Virus record (IMG/VR): IMGVR_UViG_3300020450_000063
Span: 1 to 30,091 of that record
Source: a virus
DNA length: 30,091 bases
Direction: 5' to 3' (one strand)
Below the pieces are notes generated by a model, which did no database searches, was not told the origin of the DNA, and saw nothing but the letters and a program-made list of their open reading frames with translations. Every line of letters begins with the position of its first letter. Position 1 is the first letter of the stretch. Below, one piece after another: positions 6,580 to 13,362 of the stretch. Both the position numbers and the translations under genes were made by a program.

Positions 6580-7131
6580 TTAGACTATTCTTTTTGCACT
6601 ACTGTTGATAGCCCATCTACCAAACATTCTTACTGCCCAGTATGCAGAATATTTTTTCCATGATGGTACTGCTGGTTCAGATGCGTTCATACCCTCAAGA
6701 AATATATCATCTGCAATTTTACGATACTCTTCTCTTTCTTTTTTGGTAGCAGGGCCTTCTTCAGCAGCTGCAGACTCATTTACAAGTTTATATTGTGTAT
6801 TAATTTTTTCATACAGAATATCATGTACTACTGCAGCCCTTGCCACATCAAAAGGTGCTATAAATGCCCAACAACCTCTTGGTACAGATGCCATATCAGT
6901 TACATATTCTTTTGGTATAGTGATAATATACTGTTTAGTTTTAGTGGAGTTATGAACTTTTACTCCACACCATCTTAACATTTCTGCTTGGTTTTTGATG
7001 AGTATATCTGAATAGAATTTTAAATCCTCTAGCAGTGTCCAGTTTCTAGGTGGATTAAATGTTGCCTTCATTAGTGAATCGAATTTTGCCACTGAGCTTC
7101 TCCCACTTAAATATTTAATTGTTTTTCTCAT
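6580..7131 (-). CDS. DUF1353 family protein
   Basis: The 183-residue protein contains the hallmark of DUF1353: a strand ending IIIPKEYVTDMASVPR-type (here TIPKEYVTDMASVPRGCW), followed about 12 residues later by ARAAVVHDILYE. The conserved TD-ASVPR and HD pairs suggest a metal-binding or hydrolytic site, but the family has no established activity that I know of. It starts at ATG 7131, overlapping the lipoprotein gene by 17 bases. A sigma70-like promoter inside that upstream gene (7311-7339) could drive it separately. DUF1353 proteins are frequent in phages, often near lysis or tail genes. Confidence 0.8.
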   Translation of the reverse strand: MRKTIKYLSGRSSVAKFDSLMKATFNPPRNWTLLEDLKFYSDILIKNQAEMLRWCGVKVHNSTKTKQYIITIPKEYVTDMASVPRGCWAFIAPFDVARAAVVHDILYEKINTQYKLVNESAAAEEGPATKKEREEYRKIADDIFLEGMNASEPAVPSWKKYSAYWAVRMFGRWAINSSAKRIV

Positions 7132-7477
7132 TTTTCACCGCCTTTTCATAATATAATATAATTTGTTTTTGTTGTTCTATGTATAGTTTTATCTGTTCCA
7201 TATTGATTGCAAGTGCCTCAAAAGATTTAGGGTCTAATGCGTAAACTACAAATGACCCTTGCATATCTTTTACTCTTTTTATTACCTCTTGTAAATTTTT
7301 TTCAGTTATTACTATAACATCTGCGTTGCGTAATGTCAAGGGCTCTGGTCTAGGTACAACATTAATTGTTGGCATATAGACCTCAGCCTTAGTTACAATT
7401 TCTTTTTCTGGTTTCCATGAGCAACTACTTAGAAGTAGCAGACTCAATAGACTTGAAAAAACTATCCACTTTTTCAT
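7115..7477 (-). CDS. Probable outer-membrane spanin (o-spanin) lipoprotein
   Basis: The 120-residue protein has a signal peptide with a Leu-rich core and lipobox L16-S-S-C19, so it should be lipidated at Cys19. A Pro-containing stretch follows (YMPTINVVPRPEPLTL), then a region rich in helix ending IEQQKQIILYYEKAV. Its start is embedded in the 3' end of the inner-membrane coiled-coil gene, overlapping by 53 bases. That is the overlapping Rz/Rz1 arrangement of two-component spanins. I therefore infer it is the outer-membrane partner that fuses membranes at the end of lysis. It is longer than lambda Rz1 (60 residues), and the identification rests on architecture rather than sequence. Confidence 0.65.
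   Translation of the reverse strand: MKKWIVFSSLLSLLLLSSCSWKPEKEIVTKAEVYMPTINVVPRPEPLTLRNADVIVITEKNLQEVIKRVKDMQGSFVVYALDPKSFEALAINMEQIKLYIEQQKQIILYYEKAVKNEKNN
7311..7339 (-). promoter_or_regulatory. Sigma70-like promoter inside the lipoprotein gene
   Basis: TTGACA (7339-7334), 17-base spacer, TATAGT (7316-7311) on the minus strand, again preceded by GCCC. It lies within the coding region of the probable o-spanin and would serve the DUF1353 gene at 6580-7131 and perhaps the genes after it. Confidence 0.65.
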
Positions 7478-7802
7478 TTATCCTCGCCTCTGACGCTTTA
7501 GGGTCTGCAAGACTATTCTTGACTAAATCTGTTTGTGCAAGTAAGTCCTTTATTACTGTGTTGGCTAATTTAGCCTGTTCTAATTGTTTATTTAAATTAT
7601 TTGTCAATTCAAGTTGTTTCTTAATATTATCTTCCATAGTTTTAATTTTTATTTCAAGACTTTTATTACTTGATTCTAATTCTGTATTATTTGTTCTCAA
7701 TGTTGCAATACGTTGTTGTGTATCATTGTAATAAAAGTATGCACCATAACCTACACCAGCAATAAGGGCTAGAATAATTATTAATCCATAGATTCTTAAC
7801 AT
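7425..7802 (-). CDS. Probable inner-membrane spanin (i-spanin)
   Basis: The 125-residue protein has one N-terminal membrane span (IYGLIIILALIAGVGYGAYFYY) followed by about 60 residues of heptad coiled coil (IATLRTNNTELESSNKSLEIKI... to QLEQAKLA) and a charged tail. This is the topology of lambda Rz-type i-spanins: N-in, periplasmic coiled coil. The next gene encodes a lipoprotein that overlaps it out of frame. I use ATG 7802, whose codon overlaps the TGA of the gene upstream. The preceding GTG at 7805 is also possible. Spanins act last in lysis of Gram-negative hosts. The endolysin and holin are not recognisable in this window. Confidence 0.65.
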   Translation of the reverse strand: MLRIYGLIIILALIAGVGYGAYFYYNDTQQRIATLRTNNTELESSNKSLEIKIKTMEDNIKKQLELTNNLNKQLEQAKLANTVIKDLLAQTDLVKNSLADPKASEARINEKVDSFFKSIESATSK

Positions 7803-7963
7803 CACTCAGATTTCCAGATAGTCCAGATACCATATGCAATTGCCAAGTATGCAGCTATTTTTGCAAATGGCCCAGCGATTAAAACAATAACTCCTAGTGC
7901 TATCAATGCACCACCATCCCAAGATGTTCTTTCTTCAACTCTTTTCTTTACCCAATTAATCAT
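7802..7963 (-). CDS. Small hydrophobic membrane protein (53 aa)
   Basis: The frame runs from ATG 7963 to a TGA that overlaps the i-spanin ATG. After a basic amphipathic head (MINWVKKRVEERTSWDGG), residues 19-47 form one long or two short hydrophobic segments split by G31-P-F-A-K, and the protein ends IWTIWKSE. A GGAG ribosome site lies 7-8 bases upstream. From memory, the WVKKR.ERTSWDGG head is conserved in marine T4-like phages. Size, topology and position just before the spanins would suit a holin or antiholin, but that is only inference. Confidence 0.75.
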   Translation of the reverse strand: MINWVKKRVEERTSWDGGALIALGVIVLIAGPFAKIAAYLAIAYGIWTIWKSE

Positions 7964-7972
7964 AATAGTCTC

Positions 7973-8137
7973 CTATTTGTATTTGTCAGATTTCTTTTTC
8001 TTTCCATCAGACCTTGCAATCAATCCCTTTGCTTTAAGGTGTGCAATATCTGTAAATCCAGCCTTCCCTGCCTTATATCTTTTCATGGCATCAGCTGTGT
8101 TTGGTGCCTTTTCATATATTTGTTTAAAAGTTTTCAT
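7973..8137 (-). CDS. Small basic protein with capsid-targeting-like N-terminus (54 aa)
   Basis: The 54-residue product begins MKTFKQIYEKAP, resembling the MKTYQEFIAE start of T4 internal proteins. It then has a short helical region (DAMKRYKAGKAGFTDIAHLKAKGL) and a Lys-rich end. The start ATG overlaps the upstream TAA by one base (TAATG), and the stop lies 9 bases before the next gene. It could be a small internal head protein. Function is otherwise unknown, and the resemblance is at the N-terminus only. Confidence 0.7.
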   Translation of the reverse strand: MKTFKQIYEKAPNTADAMKRYKAGKAGFTDIAHLKAKGLIARSDGKKKKSDKYK

Positions 8138-8967
8138 TAACCACCACCTTTTGCAATCATAATAGCAGCCATATAATCATTGGCATCCTTTTTATTTTTG
8201 TAAACTTTTTTAAGTTCTTTCTTATGTTTACCCCCTGGCGTCATTACTCTTTTACCTTTTTTGAATACATCTGCATACACACCATATCCACCATCTGACA
8301 TTTTTCTAACATCTGCGGCTAAATATTTTTCACCTTGTGCATTACCACCATTACCACCTTGATTATTTCCATTACCAGTTTGACCATTACCATTACCATT
8401 ACCAGTTTGTCCATTACCATTTCCAGTTTGTTGGTCATTAGCATTTTGACCACTTTGATTTGATGAACCATTTGGCCTACCAAAAAATGGATATGCATAA
8501 ACTATCCCTTTCTTTGGAACACAAGACCTTAATTTTTTATCATATCTATATCCTGGCGGACACTTTGTGTTATAAACTGATTCCTTCGTTTGCCGTTTCT
8601 TAGTAATCTTTTTCATTTTTTCAATATAAGCACGATATACTGCAGCTTCTGCTGTTTTACCCATCACTCTTGCTCTTTGTTCCATAGCAATGGCCGCTTG
8701 TATTTTATGTGCATGAGTTTTACCAGAACCCTCTATTTTCTTTACACTTGCTTTGGCAGTTTTTACATCTTTAAAACCTAGACCATGTATTGTTCCTCTA
8801 GGATTTTCATCTGTGTATAAATCCGAGTGTTTATCAGAACCTGCAGGTTGACCTTTTTTTCTGGGTATTCTGGGATTCTTTTTTGCATTTAAATCTGCTA
8901 CTGGTTTCATAGTGCTAAAACCATAACCTGAATATGCATTTTCGTGAAATGTTAAAAAGGTTTTCAT
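8137..8967 (-). CDS. Putative internal virion protein with Gly/Asn repeat linker
   Basis: The 276-residue protein starts MKTFLTFHEN, capsid-targeting-like. Residues 54-120 form a conserved helical domain (NPRGTIHGLGFKDVKTAK and KTHAHKIQAAIAMEQRA) that I recall from many cyanophage proteins of unknown function. Residues 132-153 hold a two-cysteine patch (CPPGYRYDKKLRSC), which could be a small disulfide or metal loop. Residues 167-212 are a low-complexity Gly/Asn/Gln linker. A basic C-terminal domain (KYLAADVRKMSDGGYGVYADV..) follows, with Lys-rich segments. The modular, linker-joined design suits a structural or internal head protein. AGG lies about 6 bases upstream of ATG 8967. Confidence 0.75.
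   Translation of the reverse strand: MKTFLTFHENAYSGYGFSTMKPVADLNAKKNPRIPRKKGQPAGSDKHSDLYTDENPRGTIHGLGFKDVKTAKASVKKIEGSGKTHAHKIQAAIAMEQRARVMGKTAEAAVYRAYIEKMKKITKKRQTKESVYNTKCPPGYRYDKKLRSCVPKKGIVYAYPFFGRPNGSSNQSGQNANDQQTGNGNGQTGNGNGNGQTGNGNNQGGNGGNAQGEKYLAADVRKMSDGGYGVYADVFKKGKRVMTPGGKHKKELKKVYKNKKDANDYMAAIMIAKGGG
8332..8469 (-). repeat. Low-complexity Gly/Asn/Gln-coding repeat
   Basis: Bases here encode residues 167-212 of the 276-residue protein. The core 8341-8427 repeats the heptapeptide-like unit TGNGNGQ three times with variants, visible on the plus strand as repeated ccattacca and ccagttt words. It looks like a slippage-prone flexible linker between two domains, not a regulatory or CRISPR repeat. 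Confidence 0.8.
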
Positions 8968-8974
8968 TTGAAAC

Positions 8975-9493
8975 CTATCTCATTTTTACCTGTGACATAG
9001 CAAAGTCTGCGATTTTCATAAACTGAGCTTTAGAACCATTTAACATTCTATCAAATTTTTCTTTGTTAGATTGTTGTTTAATCGCATCATAAACTTTTGT
9101 AATTGCACTTGCAGTAAACAAATCAACTTTCATAGAACCATCTTTCATTTTTACTGGTTTGTTTTGTTTACTCTTCACAATACTTCTTAAAACTTTCATA
9201 TTGTCCTCTGCAAGAAGTGACTCACGATTAAAATCCATTATACTCTCTTGAATTTTTTTAGAAAACTGAGATGCTTTTCTATTTTCTAGTCTTTTTGCTC
9301 GTGCACGTTCTAATCTGGCTTGATGTGCCTTATATTCTTTTGTTCTTGCATCAAGTAATTTTTTCTTTTTCTTTTTAATAGCTGCATCTGGTGGCATTGA
9401 TATATTACTACCTTGTCCACCAAAATTAGTAGGTGCATCCTCATCTATAGCTCTACCAGTATAAGCACTCACCTCTTTCCATTTAGCTGTCAT
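8975..9493 (-). CDS. Conserved structural-cluster protein (172 aa)
   Basis: The protein has a Gly/Pro N-terminus (DEDAPTNFGGQGSNISMPPDA), a very basic helix (residues 40-80, Lys/Arg/Ala-rich), and a C-terminal helical domain. That domain contains DLFTASAITKVYDAI and DRMLNGSKAQFMKIADFAM, a combination I recall from marine T4-like phages. No function is known to me. The gene overlaps the 205-residue gene upstream by 11 bases. A virion or assembly role is inferred from gene order. Confidence 0.75.
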   Translation of the reverse strand: MTAKWKEVSAYTGRAIDEDAPTNFGGQGSNISMPPDAAIKKKKKKLLDARTKEYKAHQARLERARAKRLENRKASQFSKKIQESIMDFNRESLLAEDNMKVLRSIVKSKQNKPVKMKDGSMKVDLFTASAITKVYDAIKQQSNKEKFDRMLNGSKAQFMKIADFAMSQVKMR

Positions 9494-10100
9494 CTTTAAT
9501 GTCCTCCAAACTTACATATATTTTTTCTTGGGTTTTAACATGAACAACTGGAAATATATCAACACCCAATACTGTATCTACTGGTGGTTCATCGGCAAAC
9601 GTAACAACCTTGTCACCTTTCTTAGCAGATAATTCTTCTTCCTCTTTATTTAGTATATCGTTAACTAGAACATAGTTTCCTTTAGGTAAAACCTCACCAA
9701 AACCTATTACTTCCTCTGATATACTATTATCTAATTCTACATCATTTTCTTTTAGATACTTTAAAAATTGTTTTTCAAACATATCTGGGTCATCTACGGA
9801 TTCTTTAAAAGTATCTTTAAGTAAAAATAATGCAGCTGCATATGTACCAACTTTAGTTCTTAGGCCAGGAACTTTTGCAAATAATTTTTTAATATTGAAA
9901 ACTAATTTGTGTAGGATTGTGTATGAGTTTTTTTGTTCAGCTGTCACAAGTTCAACAGCTGGCATTTTAGATTTTGGTTTAGTAATACGATTTCCATTTT
10001 CATCAATGATACCTAATTTAAAAGCTTCTTGCTTTTCAAAAGGTGTCGTTAACAACTTTAAAAATCTATAGGTAACAAATAAATCAATCGCCCTACCCAT
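9483..10100 (-). CDS. Conserved structural-cluster protein (205 aa)
   Basis: The product begins GRAIDLFVTYRFLKLLTTPFEKQEAFKLGII, a strongly conserved opening in marine T4-like phages by my recollection. A helical middle (SYTILHKLVFNIKKLFAKVPG) follows, then a C-terminal beta-rich part (VLPKGNYVLVNDI, DKVVTFADEP, KIYVSLEDI). No catalytic motif is visible. It follows the 120-residue gene with a TAATG one-base overlap. A role in head or neck assembly is likely from context, but unproven. Confidence 0.75.
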   Translation of the reverse strand: MGRAIDLFVTYRFLKLLTTPFEKQEAFKLGIIDENGNRITKPKSKMPAVELVTAEQKNSYTILHKLVFNIKKLFAKVPGLRTKVGTYAAALFLLKDTFKESVDDPDMFEKQFLKYLKENDVELDNSISEEVIGFGEVLPKGNYVLVNDILNKEEEELSAKKGDKVVTFADEPPVDTVLGVDIFPVVHVKTQEKIYVSLEDIKDDS

Positions 10101-10462
10101 TATAGTCCCTTTAATATCTCTTCCACATTTTTATCTTTAATAATGTGGTCTAGTTCATCATCTCTAAGTATATTTAGAAATAATAAAAATGATTTTAATG
10201 CTGGCCAATATTCCTCTTGTATTTTATACAATAATAAAGTTGCACAAGCATCAGCTCCAAATACATTATTTAAAACAATAATATGATTTAAAAGTAATCT
10301 TTCTTTTAAAACACCTGTATCATAATATTTTCTTAAAAGTCTTTTTATGTATTTAAATCTTTTAAGGTCATCTTCAAATTCTTTTTCACCCTCACAATGC
10401 GGATTTGTATAGTTTCTTATCGCATACATTAACACATTGTCTGGTGTTATTTTTTCATACAT
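10100..10462 (-). CDS. Conserved helical protein (120 aa)
   Basis: The protein is predicted almost wholly alpha-helical, with a conserved-looking core (EFEDDLKRFKYIKRLLRKY, then LLLNHIIVLNNVFGADACATLLLYKIQEEYWPALKSFLLFL). It starts at ATG 10462 with a TAATG overlap to the gene upstream and ends with TAATG at the next. From memory the RFKYIKRL...NHIIVL.NVFG pattern recurs in cyanophages without an assigned function. There are no membrane spans long enough to call, although the leucine-rich middle is hydrophobic. Confidence 0.75.
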   Translation of the reverse strand: MYEKITPDNVLMYAIRNYTNPHCEGEKEFEDDLKRFKYIKRLLRKYYDTGVLKERLLLNHIIVLNNVFGADACATLLLYKIQEEYWPALKSFLLFLNILRDDELDHIIKDKNVEEILKGL

Positions 10463-10914
10463 TATTCGACTTTGGCGTAAACTTTACATGATTGATTCTT
10501 CGGCATCATTTCATATTCAATCTTCAAAGTCAAACCACCCTCTACCATATTAGAGATACCATCATCATTCATAAATTCATCATATGGAGTATTTTCATCT
10601 TTACCAAATCTACCGCCAAAAAGTGTTAATGGTAAATCAAATGAACCACTCTCACCCTCCATCATTGGTGCCTCTGGAAAAGACAAACCAATTTTGTTTA
10701 AACTTCCTCTTAGTCTATTGATTGCATGTTCTGGCATAATGTATTCCATATTTCCAATTTGACCTACAATCGCACTTAATCTTTTACGCACTAGAGGATT
10801 GCCCAAGTCAGCTGGATTTGTTTCCAAACTACCACCAAGATTATTAGGGTTTTCACCTACTGGCCCTGTTGGAAATCCGCTAGCCTCTTTCACGAATTTT
10901 TTAAAACTTTTCAT
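10462..10914 (-). CDS. Putative head protein with capsid-targeting-like N-terminus (150 aa)
   Basis: It opens MKSFKKFVKEASG, the closest match in the window to a T4 capsid-targeting sequence (MKTYQEFIAEA in internal protein III), with V-K-E before Ala as a possible prohead-protease cut. The mature part has a Gly/Pro/Asn-rich linker, a helix (PLVRKRLSAIVGQIGNMEYIMPEHAINRLRGSL) and a C-terminal beta segment (LTLKIEYEMM). It is the first gene after the terminator at 10933-10964 and has AAGGAAG 7 bases upstream. I infer an internal or assembly protein of the head. Confidence 0.75.
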   Translation of the reverse strand: MKSFKKFVKEASGFPTGPVGENPNNLGGSLETNPADLGNPLVRKRLSAIVGQIGNMEYIMPEHAINRLRGSLNKIGLSFPEAPMMEGESGSFDLPLTLFGGRFGKDENTPYDEFMNDDGISNMVEGGLTLKIEYEMMPKNQSCKVYAKVE

Positions 10915-10932
10915 TTTTTTCTTCCTTAATCT

Positions 10933-10964
10933 AAAAAGGGGAGAGAGTTAGTCCCCTCTCCCCT
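10933..10964 (-). terminator. Rho-independent terminator
   Basis: On the minus strand GGGGAGAG (10963-10956) pairs with CTCTCCCC (10945-10938) around a 10-base loop, extended by a flanking A-T pair. It is followed by five T residues (10937-10933). It lies 27 bases after the stop of the 156-residue structural-type protein. It is strongly GC in an AT-rich genome and should end or attenuate transcription before the downstream head genes. Confidence 0.9.
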
Positions 10965-10990
10965 ATATTTAGGTAATAGTAAATTACTAA

Positions 10991-11461
10991 TTAAGCAATA
11001 TCAACAATACCTGTGTCAGTGGATGCATCATTAGAAGCAAGGACTGCCCATGCAGTTCCTGTCCACATACAAATCACTGCATCACCAGCAGTTGCGAAAT
11101 CAAGGTTAGCGTAACCGAGTCTTGATTGTGGTGTTAACTCTGAACTTCCACCATCTACATCATTCACAATGATTTTTATTTGACCTTGTACAGTTCCGTT
11201 TGCCATTGTTGTGGCATTACTACCAGCTGTCTCTAGTAATGTTACAGCAGTTGATACTGAGATAGCAGTCTGTGTACCATCTGAAATATCTTCAATTGAA
11301 TTTGAAAATCCAATAAAAGATGGTAAGTTGTTAATGAAGTTAGTTACAGACACTTTTTTATTAATAGGTGTACCTGTTGGGTCATCTACAACATGAAGTA
11401 AGTCTGCACCTGCAATACCTGTGCTCAAATCTGTTAGAGCGGTAATCTTTTTATCAGCCAT
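10991..11461 (-). CDS. Virion structural-type protein (156 aa)
   Basis: The protein opens [30 protein letters not shown]-like; only the pattern matters here: K-I-T-x-L-T-D followed by A-D-L-L-H-V-V-D. This N-terminus is shared by several phage fibre and decoration proteins from marine phages as I recall. The rest alternates Thr/Val/Ser-rich strands ([32 protein letters not shown]) and should be all-beta. It is preceded by AGGAG and directly followed by a strong terminator, so it may be made in large amounts. A capsid decoration or fibre role is inferred. Confidence 0.75.
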   Translation of the reverse strand: MADKKITALTDLSTGIAGADLLHVVDDPTGTPINKKVSVTNFINNLPSFIGFSNSIEDISDGTQTAISVSTAVTLLETAGSNATTMANGTVQGQIKIIVNDVDGGSSELTPQSRLGYANLDFATAGDAVICMWTGTAWAVLASNDASTDTGIVDIA

Positions 11462-11482
11462 TTTTGTCTCCTAAACTTAGCT

Positions 11483-11755
11483 TTATATTAACCCCATCGC
11501 AGCATTTTTCTGCTTACTTTGGGGAATGTTACTGTCGGCATTGTTTCCGACATCACCTGAGTCTGAATCATCAGGCTCATCATCATTTAAATCTTTTAAG
11601 AAGCTTATACATTGTTGTTTTGCACCATTCAGTGCGTTCATTAATGCAACAGCATCTTGTTTTTGTCTATCTAGTTCTTGAATCTGTAATGACACTTTTT
11701 GTATATCTGTATCAAGAACAGAAATTCTTTTTTTAATATTATCTTCACTAATCAT
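11483..11755 (-). CDS. Short coiled-coil protein with acidic tail
   Basis: The 90-residue product has a coiled coil over residues 1-55 (heptads in IKKRISVLDTDIQKVSLQIQEL), then an Asp/Ser-rich acidic linker (DDEPDDSDSGD) and a short tail. The start is ATG 11755; only a weak GGAT lies upstream. It sits between a fibre-like gene and a structural-type gene, so a chaperone or connector function is possible. I do not recognise a family. Confidence 0.65.
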   Translation of the reverse strand: MISEDNIKKRISVLDTDIQKVSLQIQELDRQKQDAVALMNALNGAKQQCISFLKDLNDDEPDDSDSGDVGNNADSNIPQSKQKNAAMGLI

Positions 11756-11794
11756 AATATATCCATTCAGTTTTTAATTATATAGTATTATATA

Positions 11795-13312
11795 TTAACT
11801 ATCTGGTAGTGCAATATCGTCAGATGCATCACCAGAAATACTTGAAGCGGCAACTAGAGTTTCATACTGAACTCTACCAGCACGACCACCAGTACCTACA
11901 GTTTTCTTTACCCAACCAATGTGTGCTACTTCTCTTTGGTCTATATCACCATCATCTCCAAGACCCCTAGAGGCAGTTGCAGTTGCTGTAGTTGCACCAG
12001 TTACAATTGTAAAGGTTTGAGCATTATGACCAGTACCGATATTGATTGCAGTTCCACCAGAAGTAGCGGCAATCTTAAAGGTATCGTCAGTTTTATCTCT
12101 TACAAATACAGTTTGACCATCTGTTACGTTAGTCATCAAAGTACCACCACCAACTTGGTTGTAAGTAATTTGGTCTGTATCAGATAATCCGTGTCCAGCA
12201 AATGTGATAACATTTGAACTAGCGTTTACGGCACTTGTAGGAATAGTCATCTTAGGTGCTTCAACTGTCACAGCAGGAGTAGATTGATAATCAGAACCAA
12301 CAGCAGTAACAGTAATACCAGTTACCTCTCCACCAGATATAGTCGCAGTTGCTGTTGCAGTGTCACCAGTAAAGGTTTGTGCATTGTTACCAGCACCAGA
12401 AATATTTGCAGCAGTTCCAGCCTGTGCATTTGAAAGTGATGTTGCAATCTTAAATGCAGTTGTTGAACCAGTATTGATTACAAATACCGCATCATCATCA
12501 TCAATGTCAGAACTTGCAATTTGCATATTCGTACCACCAGAAACATAAGTCAGCTTTGTACCAGTTCTCATGTTGTGACCAGCATCTACAGTAATTGTAT
12601 TGTCTGAAGTAGAAACTTTTGCAGTTGCAATAGTTCTTGCAGTCGGGCCTGCAACAGTAATAGTTGGAGCTTGGACATATCTTGCACCAGAAGTTTCTGT
12701 TACAGCGATATCTGTTACATTATCAACACCAGCAAGAGATTCTGCATTTGTGATACCCAAAATGTTTGCATTAATTTGTCCAGCACTTGAAGTTGCAAAA
12801 TCAATCGGCGGTCTTGAAACAGCTGCAGCAACACCAGATTCAGTAGAACCTGACATATTTGAAGTCATTGTCAAACCAGTATTAGTTGACCCTACAAAAT
12901 TTTGTGCATTATTTCCTGTTCCAGTAATATCGATTGCTGAACCACCAGAAGTGGCTGCAACTTTAAAAGTGTCATCTGCTTTGTCTCTTACGAAAACAAT
13001 TTGACCATCTGTAAGTCCAGCCATAGCAGTTCCACCACCAGCATTATATGTTATTGCAGTTCCATCCAAGTATCCATGAGCAGTAAATGTAATAACATTT
13101 GATGTTGTATTAACACCAGATGTTGCCACAGTTCTAGCAGGGTGTTGGTCTTTTACTCTTAATCTTTCTCCACCAGCAGATGTAACAACATCGCCGACTT
13201 TAACTTCTGTTAAATACACAGCAGATGCATTGCCGTTTACAACTGCACTGCCATTTGTAAATGTATGGGTGCCTGTCAGAGCACTGCCATCATTCATATC
13301 CCAAGCACTCAT
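11795..13312 (-). CDS. Repeat-rich fibre-like virion protein (505 aa)
   Basis: The protein is almost entirely Thr/Ser/Ala/Gly-rich beta structure with three copies of an 80-90 residue module (residues 64-140, 230-316 and 358-436). Each copy has the landmarks SNVITF.GHG, D..VFV.....FK.A, and GNNAQ.F.G. The N-terminus (FTNGSAVVNGNAS..EVKVGDVV) and the C-terminus (HIGWVKKTVGTGGRAGRVQYETLVA) match the pattern of marine phage structural proteins as I remember them. It is transcribed from a T4-type late promoter at 13354-13361 and has AAGGAG about 8 bases before ATG 13312. I infer a fibre or head-decoration protein. Receptor binding is possible but not shown. Confidence 0.75.
   Translation of the reverse strand: MSAWDMNDGSALTGTHTFTNGSAVVNGNASAVYLTEVKVGDVVTSAGGERLRVKDQHPARTVATSGVNTTSNVITFTAHGYLDGTAITYNAGGGTAMAGLTDGQIVFVRDKADDTFKVAATSGGSAIDITGTGNNAQNFVGSTNTGLTMTSNMSGSTESGVAAAVSRPPIDFATSSAGQINANILGITNAESLAGVDNVTDIAVTETSGARYVQAPTITVAGPTARTIATAKVSTSDNTITVDAGHNMRTGTKLTYVSGGTNMQIASSDIDDDDAVFVINTGSTTAFKIATSLSNAQAGTAANISGAGNNAQTFTGDTATATATISGGEVTGITVTAVGSDYQSTPAVTVEAPKMTIPTSAVNASSNVITFAGHGLSDTDQITYNQVGGGTLMTNVTDGQTVFVRDKTDDTFKIAATSGGTAINIGTGHNAQTFTIVTGATTATATASRGLGDDGDIDQREVAHIGWVKKTVGTGGRAGRVQYETLVAASSISGDASDDIALPDS
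12005..13123 (-). repeat. Three imperfect modules inside the fibre-like gene
   Basis: Modules lie at 12893-13123, 12365-12625 and 12005-12241. The first and third are close copies; the middle one is more diverged. They share the protein landmarks SNxITF-GHG, DxxVFVxD and GNNAQ-F. This is protein-level internal duplication, of the kind that changes fibre length by recombination. Confidence 0.8.
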
Positions 13313-13353
13313 ATTTTTTCTCCTTGTAACTCATAAGAATATTAATTTCTTAT

Positions 13354-13361
13354 TATTTATA
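13354..13361 (-). promoter_or_regulatory. T4-type late promoter
   Basis: An exact TATAAATA octamer on the minus strand lies between the HAD gene stop (13363) and the fibre-like gene. With the T4 rule (octamer at -13 to -6), +1 falls at 13348, leaving a 36-base leader with a ribosome site before ATG 13312. Confidence 0.75.
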
Positions 13362-13362
13362 A

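Noticed and set aside
8341-8440. Short direct repeats that might suggest a CRISPR array
   Set aside because: Units are in frame, encode Thr-Gly-Asn-Gly-Asn-Gly-Gln, and lack unique spacers of even length.
11474-11490. TATAAAGC-like stretch before the 156-residue structural-type gene as a late promoter
   Set aside because: Differs from TATAAATA at the last two positions and overlaps the preceding stop codon; too weak to list.
12600-13004. 134-codon plus-strand frame opposite the fibre-like gene
   Set aside because: Arises from the repeat-rich, Ala/Thr/Val-biased codons of the minus-strand gene; no start signals, and all neighbours lie on the minus strand.
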